Of a stretch of 64,000 bases of DNA, positions 1 through 9,610 are shown piece after piece. The notes below the pieces were generated by a model. It made no database searches and was not told where the DNA came from. It saw only the letters and a list, made by a program, of their open reading frames with translations. The position numbers and the translations under genes are program-made. Source of the stretch: Saccharibacter floricola DSM 15669 (lineage in GTDB: Bacteria; Pseudomonadota; Alphaproteobacteria; Acetobacterales; Acetobacteraceae); assembly GCF_000378165.1 (NCBI RefSeq), contig NZ_KB899334.1, positions 186,001 to 250,000 on the forward strand, read 5' to 3'. The first letter of the stretch is position 1, and each line of letters opens with the position of its first letter.

Positions 1-33
1 GCGCTTGGTGTGCTTACCTACCAATGTTACGGC

Positions 34-74
34 AAAAAAAATTCGGTTATGGCCCAAAATAAAGAGCCATAACC
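34..74 (-). terminator. Rho-independent terminator of the mscS-like gene
   Basis: Reading on the minus strand, a perfect 9-bp stem (GGTTATGGC / GCCATAACC) with a 12-nt loop is followed by a run of eight T. It lies about 25 bp after the stop of the MscS-like gene, so it is its likely intrinsic terminator. Confidence 0.85.
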
Positions 75-98
75 AATAACTCGTCAACACACCGTTTT

Positions 99-1322
99 TT
101 AGAAAGAGGAAGCTCCGCCGCTACGATCAGGAGGCCCCGTGTAGCTTCCCGGTGGTGGACGCTTGATGGGTGGAGACAGAATATCATCATCCGTTTCTTG
201 TGCAGGGGCTGGAACCATTCTCTCCCCTGCTTTCACGAGAGACATGCGCGTCCGTGGTAGAGCTTGCGGAAATTCTTCGCGAATACGTGCGATCGCTTTT
301 TCACGAATATCACAGCGCAAGTCCCAGCTCTGCATCGCATTACGGGCACTCGCTGTGATCCGGATTTTCATCGCGCTATGGTCAAAATCCGACACTTGAA
401 CATCGAAGATTTTCCCGTCCCATAGAGGACAAGCACGGACAATTTCTCGCAGCGCTTCTCGTATTTCCTCCATAGGTGCATCAAAATCGAGCCACATCAC
501 GACGAGCCCTGTAATGGCCTCAGAATTATGTGTCCAATTTTCAAAACGATTTTCCAAAAAATACGAGATAGGAACAATATAGCGTCGCCAATCCCACACA
601 CGAAGCACCACATAGGTTGCTGTAATTTCCTCAACCCAACACCAATCATCGTTAATAATAACGAGGTCTTCCATACGGATCGGTTGAGTAATAGCAATCT
701 GCACACCAGCAATAAGGTTCGTCAGCAGTCCACGGGCAGACAAACCCACAACCAGCGACGCCGCACCAGCAGATGCAAAAAGCGACACCCCATATTGTTT
801 CACAGACGGGAAGAGCATCAAAGCTGATGCGACAGTAATAATCCCGATTAAAATCTCACCAAGCCGTCTCAGAACCTTAATCTGCGTTTGGTGAGCACGC
901 ACCATAATGTCATCAGCATAATCACGCTTTGCTAAACGAGCGAGATACGCTTCTGTCATCAAACGCAAGCTGATGATCACCGATGTTCCGACAACCAAAA
1001 TCAACGCAAAAAGAAAACCAAGCTGAAGCGTTTGCTCTGTCTCAAAAGACAAACCCGTTGCTGCAGGTAGGGCCGCTAACAGTGCAAGCAACGTGACGAT
1101 AATCCGTGATGGACGACGCAGCGCATGCACAACATTCCGAAGCATCGCAACACTGCGTGTCCCGGGTATTTTCAAGAGTAGGCTGATCGTTCCCTGCCCA
1201 AAATAATAGGCCGCCAGCCCTACAATAACCAGCATCACCACAGAGACAACCGATCCCGGAAGCCACGATAACGCATTGCTAAACGCAAACAAGATTCCGG
1301 TAAAATGCTGCGACAACGACAA
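99..1322 (-). CDS. MscS-family mechanosensitive ion channel
   Basis: Small-conductance mechanosensitive channel homologue of the inner membrane, which would release solutes on osmotic downshock. The 407-aa product has several hydrophobic segments in its first half (about residues 20-45, 70-90, 100-120 and 155-175). The pore-lining helix and beta domain follow (about 180-260), with the Gly/Ala-rich stretch SAGAASLVVGLSARGLL and then PIRMEDLVIINDDWCWVEEI, typical of MscS. The C-terminus is a proline-rich tail (PPIKRPPPGSYTGPP). The start is a TTG with a GGAG ribosome-binding site about 5 nt upstream; the first in-frame ATG would remove a membrane segment. It is transcribed alone and ends in a clear terminator. 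Family assignment is firm; ion preference cannot be read. Confidence 0.88.
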   Translation of the reverse strand: MSLSQHFTGILFAFSNALSWLPGSVVSVVMLVIVGLAAYYFGQGTISLLLKIPGTRSVAMLRNVVHALRRPSRIIVTLLALLAALPAATGLSFETEQTLQLGFLFALILVVGTSVIISLRLMTEAYLARLAKRDYADDIMVRAHQTQIKVLRRLGEILIGIITVASALMLFPSVKQYGVSLFASAGAASLVVGLSARGLLTNLIAGVQIAITQPIRMEDLVIINDDWCWVEEITATYVVLRVWDWRRYIVPISYFLENRFENWTHNSEAITGLVVMWLDFDAPMEEIREALREIVRACPLWDGKIFDVQVSDFDHSAMKIRITASARNAMQSWDLRCDIREKAIARIREEFPQALPRTRMSLVKAGERMVPAPAQETDDDILSPPIKRPPPGSYTGPPDRSGGASSF

Positions 1323-1416
1323 AGTTCTCCAGTTGGCGGGATTTTTAGGGGTGCAGAGTGACAGGGTCTCTAGGAAAAATAAACCAAAAATAGAAATATT
1401 CTTCTTACTTCCTTGG

Positions 1417-1445
1417 TTGACACCCCCTTAAAGATATCATAAAAA
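1417..1445 (+). promoter_or_regulatory. Candidate sigma-70 promoter of tRNA-Met
   Basis: A consensus -35 box TTGACA (1417-1422) lies 17 bp before a weak -10 (TAAAAA, 1440-1445), about 44 bp upstream of the tRNA-Met gene on the same strand. The -35 is exact; the -10 matches only four of six positions. Confidence 0.5.
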
Positions 1446-1488
1446 CCCACTCAACGACGGACTTCAACAAGTTCGGCATTTTAAAGAT

Positions 1489-1563
1489 GGCGGCGTAGCT
1501 CAGTGGTAGAGCAGGGGAATCATAATCCCTTGGTCGGCGGTTCAAATCCGTCCGCCGCTACCA
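1489..1563 (+). tRNA. tRNA-Met (CAT), elongator type
   Basis: A complete 75-nt cloverleaf. The acceptor stem is GGCGGCG / CGCCGCT with a G-U first pair, the D-arm is GCTC/GAGC, the anticodon loop is ATCATAA with anticodon CAT, and the T-loop is TTCAAAT. Discriminator A and CCA are encoded. The first base pair is present, unlike initiator tRNA, and the sequence resembles alphaproteobacterial elongator tRNA-Met. A tRNA-Ile2 with modified CAT cannot be fully excluded. Confidence 0.95.
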
Positions 1564-1693
1564 TCTTTATATTCCCCTAAAAATAGATATTTTGCAGATT
1601 AGTCCTACCTTATCGTAGGAATGGCTGTACTTCTGTCTCTACCACAAAAGAAGAGAGAAGCTACACTTCCCCCTTCCTTCAAAACCAATCACA

Positions 1694-2170
1694 TTACTCA
1701 GCTGATGGTTCTTCAATATTTTTAGGGCGGCGCCCACGCGGTGGACGTGGCGTTTCTTGCACTGGTGGCTGCGCCTCTCTGTCAGCTGCCCCATGCTCTT
1801 CCACATCCCCAGATCCCGGCTCTTCACGACGCTCACGACGCTCTTGCCGGCCTTGCTCGTATGCACGCTGGCGCTCTGCACGTTCTTGCTGTGCGGTCTG
1901 GGCTGCTTGATTCATCGCATTTAGAATACGAAAATAATGTTCAGCATGCTGAAAGTAAGCTTCCGCCTGCACACGGTCACCTGTACCTGTCGCATCCCGC
2001 CCGAGCTGAAGATATTTTTCCGAGAGTTGCTGAGCCGTTCCGCGTACGCGTATATCCGGACCATTACTTTCAAAAACATGATTCCGGTTCAGAGGAATCT
2101 GACCGTTATTACCACGCGATGCTCCCCCACCGCCTCCAGAACGGTGATGGCGGCTTCTCATACGCTTCAT
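1694..2170 (-). CDS. DUF4167-domain protein
   Basis: A 158-aa protein of the alphaproteobacterial DUF4167 family, whose function is unknown to me. The conserved part spans roughly residues 25-90: FESNGPDIRVRGTAQQLSEK followed by a helical segment with the motif AEAYFQHAEHYFRIL. The start is basic and glycine-rich (KRMRSRHHRSGGGGG). From about residue 90 the rest is charged, Gln/Arg/Glu-rich and probably disordered or coiled, ending in a PRPPRGRRPK basic patch. That composition suggests RNA or nucleic-acid binding, but this is inference. It lies downstream of prmC on the same strand after about 200 bp, the order seen in related genomes. Confidence 0.85.
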   Translation of the reverse strand: MKRMRSRHHRSGGGGGASRGNNGQIPLNRNHVFESNGPDIRVRGTAQQLSEKYLQLGRDATGTGDRVQAEAYFQHAEHYFRILNAMNQAAQTAQQERAERQRAYEQGRQERRERREEPGSGDVEEHGAADREAQPPVQETPRPPRGRRPKNIEEPSAE

Positions 2171-2376
2171 AGTCTTCTAACCTGTAATTTGCGTTCCGAT
2201 GGCTTCTCAAAACAATAACCCATCCCCGATCTCTTCCATCAGTTCAAAAGAATATTTTCTACGTAGGGATGAGGATACTCACACGTGCTGGGACATTTTT
2301 CCGCTGAGCTCACGCTCTGCTCCCGCCTCATGCAAATCAGTTCTACCAATTCTACTCTCACAAGCCAACCTGTTTT

Positions 2377-3234
2377 CTAAGATCGTGCTAAAACCAGAGC
2401 ACGCGGAACCCCGCCTAAATCAGTATGGCACCGCAACTTGCGTAATCCTTGAGATTCAGCCAGTTGCGTTACAGCCTCTTCCTGCCCAATCCCCAGCTCA
2501 AAAATCGCTAACCCTGTTGCACTCAACAAGCGTGGCAGCTCTTGGCACAAAAGCCGATAAGCCTCCAAACCGTCATCTCCGCCATCAAGCGCACGATGTG
2601 GTTCGTAATGCTCTACTTCGGGCATAAGCTGCGCGACAACATCACGTTCGATATACGGCGGGTTAGACAAAATCACATCAAAAGGCCCTGTTATCCCCTC
2701 AGCCCAAGAGCCAACCATAAAGCGCGCACGTTCACCCAGCCCATTGCGCTGCGCATTATGACGAGCAAGACGAACTGCACCTTCCGCAATATCAACACCA
2801 ACCCCCATTGCCCGAGGATATTCAGCAAGAGCAGCTAACAACAAACACCCCGTCCCAGTCCCTAAATCTAAGAACGAAAGCTCCTTGTTCCGCTCAGGCC
2901 CGCACTCAAGGAGCGCTTCAATCAAAGCTTCGCTATCTCCTCTTGGGATTAACGTCTCTGGGGAAACTGATAGATCAAGCGTCCAAAAGCCTTGCTCTCC
3001 TGTAATAAACGCAAAAGGCTCCCGCTTGGCTCGTCGTTGGACAACGTGGCGATAACGAGCAGCATCCTCAGCTCCCACCTCTAGAAGGCTTAGCATCGCC
3101 AAACGGTCTTTTTTTAATACCCATTCCAAGAGCAAGTACGCTTCTCTGGAAGCGTCTTCCACGCCCGCTTGCTGCAAGATAGAGAGAGCCTCCCGCACAA
3201 GAAGATCCTTGCGCTGTGATACAGATGCGCTCAT
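2377..3234 (-). CDS. prmC: Release factor N5-glutamine methyltransferase PrmC
   Basis: A SAM-dependent enzyme that methylates the glutamine of the GGQ motif in release factors. It is 285 aa from the chosen ATG, which has GGAGG 5 nt upstream. A longer reading frame upstream lacks a ribosome-binding site and would overlap the divergent gene. Visible are an N-terminal helical domain, the SAM motif LDLGTGTGCLLLA near the middle and the catalytic NPPYIE motif, both diagnostic of PrmC. Its substrate gene prfA lies about 500 bp upstream in the same direction, but an opposite-strand gene separates them. Confidence 0.95.
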   Translation of the reverse strand: MSASVSQRKDLLVREALSILQQAGVEDASREAYLLLEWVLKKDRLAMLSLLEVGAEDAARYRHVVQRRAKREPFAFITGEQGFWTLDLSVSPETLIPRGDSEALIEALLECGPERNKELSFLDLGTGTGCLLLAALAEYPRAMGVGVDIAEGAVRLARHNAQRNGLGERARFMVGSWAEGITGPFDVILSNPPYIERDVVAQLMPEVEHYEPHRALDGGDDGLEAYRLLCQELPRLLSATGLAIFELGIGQEEAVTQLAESQGLRKLRCHTDLGGVPRALVLARS

Positions 3235-3264
3235 TGTGCCTCCGATTGTTTGGGATGAACCATA

Positions 3265-3741
3265 ATGAGACGACTCCATCATTTATCTCTTCTTTGCATG
3301 ATCATGCTCACCATAGCGCCTACACGTGCGCAAAATAGCTCTCCCCCAGATGGACTGGTTGGAGGCAGCTTTACCGTCACAGACGGTCGTGCTCATGACG
3401 AAATTTCTGAAATTTCCCATCTTTATATTAATGACCATCTGGCCGCGACTTTTCGCCTTGATCTGAATCATTCCATCGAACACGCTACAATCGCTCTGCC
3501 TGTTGGCCGCGAGAATGTCTCCTATAGTCTCTGCGGAACCATCACAATTACGCGTCATGGTCATCCTGAAACACATATTGTCAGCAGCGACGGTGTGCTT
3601 CATCATCCCGATGGCCATCATTATGAAGCCGTAGGAACACGTAATTTCACTGACTTCTTTCTCGTTGACGAAGACGAGAACGATCCTTCTGCTGACCACA
3701 AAAACGGCCACTCCAACCGTTGTACAGTGTCCAACTCCTAA
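3265..3741 (+). CDS. Small exported protein of unknown function
   Basis: A 158-aa protein I do not recognise. It begins with a typical Sec signal peptide (MRRLHHLSLLCMIMLTIAPTRAQ, cleavage expected after TRA). The mature part looks like a beta-rich domain with repeated xFRLDLN, ATIALPVG and YSLCGTITI strands, ending in an acidic tail. It is divergent from prmC (30 bp between starts) and convergent with prfA (6 bp between stops), so it is a single-gene insertion in the otherwise minus-strand prfA/prmC run. No strong ribosome-binding site is visible. The antisense reading frame at 3283-3711 has no family features and is treated as a shadow. Confidence 0.7.
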   Translation: MRRLHHLSLLCMIMLTIAPTRAQNSSPPDGLVGGSFTVTDGRAHDEISEISHLYINDHLAATFRLDLNHSIEHATIALPVGRENVSYSLCGTITITRHGHPETHIVSSDGVLHHPDGHHYEAVGTRNFTDFFLVDEDENDPSADHKNGHSNRCTVSNS

Positions 3742-3747
3742 AAGAAC

Positions 3748-4818
3748 TTAATGCACGGACGTTTCGGTCAAAAGCTCCATTTGCTCATGATGGGTCAACG
3801 CATCCACGATTTCATCAAAATCCCCCCCCATGATGGAAGCAATTTTGTAAAGTGTGAGGTTGATACGATGGTCTGTTACCCGATTTTGTGGGAAATTATA
3901 GGTTCGGATACGCTCTGAGCGATCCCCCGTTCCGACCTGCGCTTTACGGTTAGCGGCTCGATCATTATGAGCACGCTGGCGCTCTTGCTCGTAGAGCCGT
4001 GCCCGCAAAATCTGCATCGCTTTCGCTTTGTTGCGATGCTGACTTTTCTCTTCCTGCATGGCGACCACAAGCCCTGTCGGCATATGCGTTATTCGAACCG
4101 CACTTTCGGTCTTGTTCACATGCTGTCCGCCAGCTCCTGATGCACGATAGACGTCAATCCGCAAATCATCATCATGCACCTCAACGTCCACTTCTTCCGC
4201 CTCAGGAAGCACCGCAACCGTCACAGTTGATGTATGAATACGCCCTTGATTTTCCGTCGCCGGAACGCGTTGAACACGATGCACACCAGATTCATACTTA
4301 AAGCGCGCAAACACCCCGTTACCAGAAATAGTGGCGATCCCTTCTTTGAGACCCGACACCTCATTTTCCGTCAGCGACATGACCTCAAAACGCCAGCCCC
4401 GCTTCTCGGCATAACGGCGATAGGATTCAAAAAGTTCCGCGGCAAACAAGCCCGCTTCGTCCCCTCCCGCAGCGGGACGCACTTCCAAAATAGCGCTGCC
4501 TTCATCGGCTTTATCTTTAGGAAGCAACGCAAGCTGCATGGCATGTTCAAGACTGGGAAGCTGCTCCTTAAGTTCTTGCAGCTCCCCTTCTGCCAGTTCA
4601 CGAAATTCCGGGTCTTCAACCAAAGCCTGCGCATCATCACGACGAGAGAGGGCATCTTGCCAAACTCGAATAGCCGCTACAGGTTCTTCGAGTGAAGCAT
4701 ATTCACGCGACAGCCGCACGAAATCCTCTCCCGCCCCTTCTGTCGATGACATAAGCGCTTGAAGCTCTTCAAACCGAGCAACAATCTGCTCCAGGCGATG
4801 GTCAATAGCAGAACTCAT
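3748..4818 (-). CDS. prfA: Peptide chain release factor 1
   Basis: Class I release factor that reads UAA and UAG stop codons and triggers hydrolysis of the finished peptide on the ribosome. At 356 aa it has the normal length. The stop-codon recognition tripeptide PAT is at about residues 186-188 (RVPATENQ), which marks RF1 rather than RF2. The catalytic GGQ is at about 230-232 ([11 protein letters not shown]). Its ATG overlaps the hisS stop by four bases (ATGA), indicating translational coupling in an ispG-hisS-prfA operon. PrmC, which methylates its GGQ glutamine, is encoded nearby. Confidence 0.98.
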   Translation of the reverse strand: MSSAIDHRLEQIVARFEELQALMSSTEGAGEDFVRLSREYASLEEPVAAIRVWQDALSRRDDAQALVEDPEFRELAEGELQELKEQLPSLEHAMQLALLPKDKADEGSAILEVRPAAGGDEAGLFAAELFESYRRYAEKRGWRFEVMSLTENEVSGLKEGIATISGNGVFARFKYESGVHRVQRVPATENQGRIHTSTVTVAVLPEAEEVDVEVHDDDLRIDVYRASGAGGQHVNKTESAVRITHMPTGLVVAMQEEKSQHRNKAKAMQILRARLYEQERQRAHNDRAANRKAQVGTGDRSERIRTYNFPQNRVTDHRINLTLYKIASIMGGDFDEIVDALTHHEQMELLTETSVH

Positions 4819-6065
4819 ACAGACAATGCGTTTTCCAAAACAGTTGCGATATCAGAAACAGAGACTTCACTTTGCTCCCGCGTTGAAAGATCACGCAACT
4901 GCACAACCTCACGCTGCAAATCATCATCTCCAAGGAACACAACATGTGTTGCCCCTGATTTAACGATGCGATCCATACGCTTCTTCATCGCACCCCGGGT
5001 TTCAATAGACACGACCATGCCACGATCACGTAAGCGCTGAGCGATGGCAGCCCCTTGCAACGTTGCCTCTTGGCCCAAAGGCACGATCGCAATGCCCGTT
5101 GTCTTCTGCTCAGGCAGCTCAATCAAGGATGCTAAACGTTCAATCCCAGCTGCCCAACCAATCGCAGGAACAGCAGGGCCGCCCATTTCTTCCACAAGAC
5201 CTTCATAACGGCCACCGGCCAGCACAGTCCCTTGAGCACCAAGCTTATCGGTCACGAACTCAAAAACCGTATGGCTGTAATAATCAAGTCCGCGAACAAT
5301 CCGTGGATTTTCAACGAAAGCGATCCCGAAGGCTTTTAATGTCGCACGCAGCTCGTCCCAAAACTGACGGGACTCATCATTGAGATAGTCATCAAAAGCA
5401 GGCGCATCTGCTAATAAACGACGATCTTGCTCTGACTTACTGTCCAAAATCCGCAACGGATTAGCTTCAAGACGCGTGCGGCTTTCCTCTGAAAGTTGGT
5501 CTGCATGCTGACGGAAATACGCAACCAGCGCTTCTCGCCATGCCAGGCGGCTAGAAAGATCCCCAAGCGTGTTCAGCTCAAGCCGTATTCCCTCATCTAA
5601 ACCAAGAGAGACCAAAAAATCACGCGCCATGGCGATCGTTTCAGCATCGCGCAGCGGACCTTCTGCACCAATCAGCTCCGCACCAATTTGGTGAAACTGC
5701 CGGTACCGTCCCTTTTGAGGGCGCTCATAACGAAACATCGGCCCTTGATAGAAGATCTTTTGTGGCAAAGACTGCGCCAAAGAATTCGAGACCAGCGCAC
5801 GCGCAATGCTCGCCGTTCCTTCGGGACGGAGCGTTAAGCTTTCACCTCCGCGATCCTGAAAGCTATACATCTCTTTAGACACAACATCAGATGTTTCGCC
5901 CAATGAACGCGCAAAGACGCGCGTTTCTTCAAAGATTGGTGTCGCCCACTCAGAAAAGCCATAACGCGCAAAAATAACCCGTCCCGTCTCAACGATATGG
6001 CGATGACGCAGCATGTCATCGCCTAAAATATCATGTGTCCCTCTTACAGGTTGCAAACGTGCCAT
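4815..6065 (-). CDS. hisS: Histidyl-tRNA synthetase
   Basis: Class II synthetase charging tRNA-His, 416 aa. Motif 2 reads [20 protein letters not shown], and the histidine-binding loops [12 protein letters not shown] and [13 protein letters not shown] are present, followed by an anticodon-binding domain (about residues 325-416). Motif 2 is the ordinary bacterial form, not the altered form known from the Rhizobiales/Rhodobacterales/Caulobacterales group that lost G-1 on tRNA-His; this is compatible with Acetobacteraceae. Its start shares one base with the ispG stop (TAATG). Confidence 0.97.
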   Translation of the reverse strand: MARLQPVRGTHDILGDDMLRHRHIVETGRVIFARYGFSEWATPIFEETRVFARSLGETSDVVSKEMYSFQDRGGESLTLRPEGTASIARALVSNSLAQSLPQKIFYQGPMFRYERPQKGRYRQFHQIGAELIGAEGPLRDAETIAMARDFLVSLGLDEGIRLELNTLGDLSSRLAWREALVAYFRQHADQLSEESRTRLEANPLRILDSKSEQDRRLLADAPAFDDYLNDESRQFWDELRATLKAFGIAFVENPRIVRGLDYYSHTVFEFVTDKLGAQGTVLAGGRYEGLVEEMGGPAVPAIGWAAGIERLASLIELPEQKTTGIAIVPLGQEATLQGAAIAQRLRDRGMVVSIETRGAMKKRMDRIVKSGATHVVFLGDDDLQREVVQLRDLSTREQSEVSVSDIATVLENALSV

Positions 6066-7210
6066 TATTGTGCCGCCGGATCCATTACTTTTGCTGTCTC
6101 GCCTTCAGCCTTAGCCGCCTCAATAGCACTCACACGCTTTTCAACAAGCTCAACAATATGGTTGACCATATCATCAGCTGCCATGGTGTGATCCTGCTTG
6201 CCAGCGGCATAGACCATATGGCGCCCTTGGCCGCCGCCCGTCACACCAATATCAGTCATAAGCGCTTCACCCGGCCCATTAACCACGCAACCAATAATAG
6301 AAAGCGTTAACGGTGTTTTAATATGCTGTAGGCGCTCCTCAAGAGTTTGCACCGTTTCCACCACATTAAAGCCCTGACGCGCACAGGATGGGCAGGAAAT
6401 AATTTTCACACCGCGATGGCGCAAACCAAGGGATTTCAGAATATCCCACCCGACCAATACTTCCTCTTCAGGAGGGGCTGAAAGAGAAACACGCATCGTG
6501 TCACCCACACCAGCCCATAGCAAATTCCCTAGGCCAAGAGCTGACTTCACCGTTCCTGCACGCTTCGAGCCGGCTTCTGTAATCCCAATATGAAGGGGAT
6601 GGTCACAACATTCAGCCAGCTGCTGATAAGCCGCAACAGCCATGAATACGTCTGATGCTTTGACGCTAATTTTGAACTCATGAAAGTCATGATCTTGCAA
6701 AATGCGTGCATGCTCAAGCGCACTTTCGACGAGCGCTTCAGGGTTTGGCTCACCGTATTTTTCCAGCAAATGCTTCTCAAGAGAACCCGCATTCACACCA
6801 ATACGAATGGAACAACCATGATCACGCGCAGCATTCACGACTTCGCGAACACGCTCCGCCTTACCAATATTGCCTGGATTAATACGAAGACACGCAGCCC
6901 CAGCCTCGGCCGCTTCAATCGCACGTTTATAATGGAAGTGAATATCCGCAACAATTGGCGTATTCACCTCTTCAACGATGGTTTTTAGCGCTTTCGTGCT
7001 GGCCTCATCGGGGCAGGAAACACGCACAATATCAACACCAGCAAGCTCAGCTTTACGAATTTGAGCGATTGTTCCTTCGATATCCGTTGTCAGCGTATTG
7101 GTCATGGTTTGCACAGATACTGGGGCATCACCACCAACGGCCACATTGCCGACGTAAATCTTCCGCGACTTGCGACGCTCAATATGCTGATAAGGACGAA
7201 TACTGCTCAT
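6065..7210 (-). CDS. ispG: 4-hydroxy-3-methylbut-2-en-1-yl diphosphate synthase (IspG/GcpE)
   Basis: Iron-sulfur enzyme of the MEP isoprenoid pathway converting methylerythritol cyclodiphosphate to HMBPP. Visible are an N-terminal TIM barrel ([19 protein letters not shown] start) and a C-terminal [4Fe-4S] domain with cysteines in [10 protein letters not shown] and [10 protein letters not shown]. From the ATG chosen here the protein is 381 aa; the in-frame TTG two codons upstream is less likely because AGAGG sits 7 nt before this ATG. First gene of a tight ispG-hisS-prfA unit, with the rodZ-like gene upstream, an order also known from Enterobacteria. Confidence 0.97.
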   Translation of the reverse strand: MSSIRPYQHIERRKSRKIYVGNVAVGGDAPVSVQTMTNTLTTDIEGTIAQIRKAELAGVDIVRVSCPDEASTKALKTIVEEVNTPIVADIHFHYKRAIEAAEAGAACLRINPGNIGKAERVREVVNAARDHGCSIRIGVNAGSLEKHLLEKYGEPNPEALVESALEHARILQDHDFHEFKISVKASDVFMAVAAYQQLAECCDHPLHIGITEAGSKRAGTVKSALGLGNLLWAGVGDTMRVSLSAPPEEEVLVGWDILKSLGLRHRGVKIISCPSCARQGFNVVETVQTLEERLQHIKTPLTLSIIGCVVNGPGEALMTDIGVTGGGQGRHMVYAAGKQDHTMAADDMVNHIVELVEKRVSAIEAAKAEGETAKVMDPAAQ

Positions 7211-7352
7211 GAACAACCTCTCTGAGCCCGACCCTCGGACTCATGATAAAACTAAGCGGATATAAACAAATCTGTTGTCTATTTAATGCGATATGCCGCA
7301 ATGTTCCAGCACCTTCCTCATTAAGAATGATGCAATCACATTATTTCTGCTC

Positions 7353-8471
7353 TCAATGAGCTGTTTGCGGGCTGTTTTCGCTATGACCATATTGACCATT
7401 TATGATGTCTTGCGGTGCCAACGTGACGTTATGCCGCACTGTCCCTTCTCGCCCTAATGGCGCACTCGTGACAGAACCGGCTTGCACAACGACACCGCCC
7501 GCATTGCCTGCTGTAAGATGATAAGGCCCTTCCTCATCATGCCCCTGCCAAGTCTCGCCCTTTTTCATCAAGCGTGATTGCACCACTTTCCCCTGGGCAT
7601 TTTTAATTTGCACCCAACTATCTTGCGTCATAACCACCGTTACCGTGTGATCATCAGAAACAGCTCCTGAACTACCAGCAGAGGGTGCTGTTTCACGATG
7701 TGAATCGACATGAGGTGCGTCTTGCGCAGGCTTCGCTACAAACGGCGAATTATTCCCCTCTGCATTTTGAGCCAAATTTGAGCTATTATTTCCTGAGGGT
7801 GGCGTTAACTTAGTGCCCGCTTCCTGATCGCTCTTCGATTTCTCACCAAGCGGTGAAGGTTCTGGTGTTAAATCGGCTTGCTGTCCTGCTGTTTCATGAG
7901 GGGGCGTAAACGTATCATGCTGCTCTCCCTCCATGCCAGAAGAAGGCACGGGTGGAAGTTGAGAAGCAGGATTCGCACCCATTTTCGCCATATTAGACGA
8001 GGAAGGCGATACATTCTCCTCAGACGTAACCGCTGGCGGTGTTACATGTGGCAATGTGACATGATTAGAAAAATGGTACCAACCTGCGTAAGCAACACCG
8101 ACGACCACTACACCAATGCTCACGAGCACACCGATCGACATACCATGCTCGTTTCGCGGCTGTGGTAACGCAAATGATGGGCTTTCTTTACGATCAGCTT
8201 GCGCAAGCCGCTGCCGATCAAGCGCGGCAATAAGCTGCTCGGCATCTAAACCTAAATACGTCGCATAGCTTTTGAGGAAACCAAGTGCATAGGTCCTCCC
8301 AGGGAGCTGGTCATAAGCATCGCTCTCCAAAGCCTCAAGTGTTGATAAACGCAGGCGTAAACTTTCTGCAATGTCCTCCAGAGGCCATTGCAACTGCTCA
8401 CGCCGCGCTTTTAACATCAAGCCGATACTTGACTGCTCAGAACCTTGCTTATCAGAACGCAGCTCAGGCAC
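7353..8471 (-). CDS. RodZ-like membrane protein (HTH plus C-terminal DUF4115)
   Basis: A 372-aa protein with RodZ architecture. An N-terminal Cro/CI-like helix-turn-helix domain covers about residues 15-85 (SIGLMLKARREQLQWPLEDIAE, GRTYALGFLKSYATYLG). A single transmembrane helix lies at about 111-131. A long Ser/Pro/Asn-rich periplasmic linker runs to about 275, followed by a small beta domain (TVVMTQDSWVQIKNAQG) of the DUF4115 type. RodZ links MreB to the elongation machinery at the inner membrane. Location next to ispG-hisS matches the conserved rodZ-ispG-hisS order. The start is GTG with AAAGAGGGG about 8 nt upstream. Function in shape control is inferred from architecture and synteny. Confidence 0.82.
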   Translation of the reverse strand: MPELRSDKQGSEQSSIGLMLKARREQLQWPLEDIAESLRLRLSTLEALESDAYDQLPGRTYALGFLKSYATYLGLDAEQLIAALDRQRLAQADRKESPSFALPQPRNEHGMSIGVLVSIGVVVVGVAYAGWYHFSNHVTLPHVTPPAVTSEENVSPSSSNMAKMGANPASQLPPVPSSGMEGEQHDTFTPPHETAGQQADLTPEPSPLGEKSKSDQEAGTKLTPPSGNNSSNLAQNAEGNNSPFVAKPAQDAPHVDSHRETAPSAGSSGAVSDDHTVTVVMTQDSWVQIKNAQGKVVQSRLMKKGETWQGHDEEGPYHLTAGNAGGVVVQAGSVTSAPLGREGTVRHNVTLAPQDIINGQYGHSENSPQTAH

Positions 8472-8547
8472 GGACAGAACCCCTCTTTACCAGTCAGATC
8501 GACCTATTGACTCTAGCTAAACACTCCAAATGGTTTCTTGGCTACCA

Positions 8548-9606
8548 TTATTTTGGAGGATGAACACGCCCTTCACGACGCTTAAGCGCAGCAACCGCCT
8601 GTTCGACGAGCATTGAAGTAATATCAGCTACAGGTTTAATTTCCTTTACCATCCCAACAGACTGCCCAGCCATGAGCGATCCGTTATCAACGTCACCTTC
8701 AACAACAGCCCGACGCAAAGCCCCAGACCAGAAATGTTCAATCTCCAGCTGAGCGGCTTCACGCTCAATATCGCCCGCCTGGAAACGACGCAACATTTCG
8801 GCTTGATGTTTCATGAAGTGACGGGTTGCTGCATTAGCCAGACCGCGCACCGGAATAACGGGGAAACGCTCATCAAGCTGAACAGAGACGGTTGCATCAC
8901 GCGCATTTCCTCGGCGGAAAGCGACCTTGAAGTTTTCATGGGCGATACTTTCCTGAGACGCTGCAAAAAGCGTGCCAAGCTGCGCTCCTGCCGCCCCTTG
9001 CTCCAGATAAGAGACAATAGCGTCCCCTCGCCCCAATCCACCCGCAACGAAGACCGGAACTTCTGTCACGTGGGGAAGAATTTCTTGAGCAAGCACGTTC
9101 AGCGAAACGGGGCCTACATGACCACCAGCCTCTGAGCCTTCAATAATGAGTGCTTCAATCCCCATTTTAATAAGACGACGCCCTAAGGCTAGAGCTGGCG
9201 CAAAACCAATCGCCCGCGCCCCACCGTCACGTACACGACGGATAGTCGCCCCTGTTGGTACTCCCCCGGCAAGCACAATGTGAGTAACGTTATGGGATAA
9301 ACATACATTCACCAGCGCATCCAAATCTGGATGCATGGTAATCAGGTTAACGCCAAAAGGACGTTTAGTCAGCGCTTGAGTAGCGACAATCTCTTCCTCT
9401 AAACGCTCGGGAGACATGGCGCCACATGCAATAACGCCAAACCCGCCTGCATTAGAAATAGCCGAAACCAGGTTACGTTCACTAACCCAAGACATCGCAC
9501 CGCCAAGAATGGCCAGTTCACTTCCTAAGAAGTCACAGCCTGGCTTCCATAGACGTTGAAGGGTTTCACGTGCTTGCGCATCATCTGTTGAGGCAATATC
9601 CGTCAT
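8548..9606 (-). CDS. Nitronate monooxygenase / enoyl reductase-like flavoprotein
   Basis: FMN-dependent TIM-barrel protein of the 2-nitropropane dioxygenase family, 352 aa. The diagnostic motif SEAGGHVGP is at about residue 160. The N-terminus AILGGAMSWVSERNLVSAISNAGGFG and the phosphate-binding loop GGLGRGDAIVSYLEQGAAGAQLGT also match. Family members are either nitronate monooxygenases, which oxidise toxic alkyl nitronates, or FabK-type enoyl-ACP reductases; the two cannot be separated safely by eye. It starts 4 bp after the lysC stop, so it is probably co-transcribed with lysC, with no obvious metabolic link. Confidence 0.85.
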   Translation of the reverse strand: MTDIASTDDAQARETLQRLWKPGCDFLGSELAILGGAMSWVSERNLVSAISNAGGFGVIACGAMSPERLEEEIVATQALTKRPFGVNLITMHPDLDALVNVCLSHNVTHIVLAGGVPTGATIRRVRDGGARAIGFAPALALGRRLIKMGIEALIIEGSEAGGHVGPVSLNVLAQEILPHVTEVPVFVAGGLGRGDAIVSYLEQGAAGAQLGTLFAASQESIAHENFKVAFRRGNARDATVSVQLDERFPVIPVRGLANAATRHFMKHQAEMLRRFQAGDIEREAAQLEIEHFWSGALRRAVVEGDVDNGSLMAGQSVGMVKEIKPVADITSMLVEQAVAALKRREGRVHPPK

Positions 9607-9610
9607 GAAC

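Noticed and set aside
3283-3711. 142-codon open frame on the minus strand opposite the exported protein
   Set aside because: It has no signal peptide, domain or ribosome-binding site, and its composition is rich in Met, Cys and Arg in an irregular way; the plus-strand frame has a clear signal peptide and a regular beta pattern.
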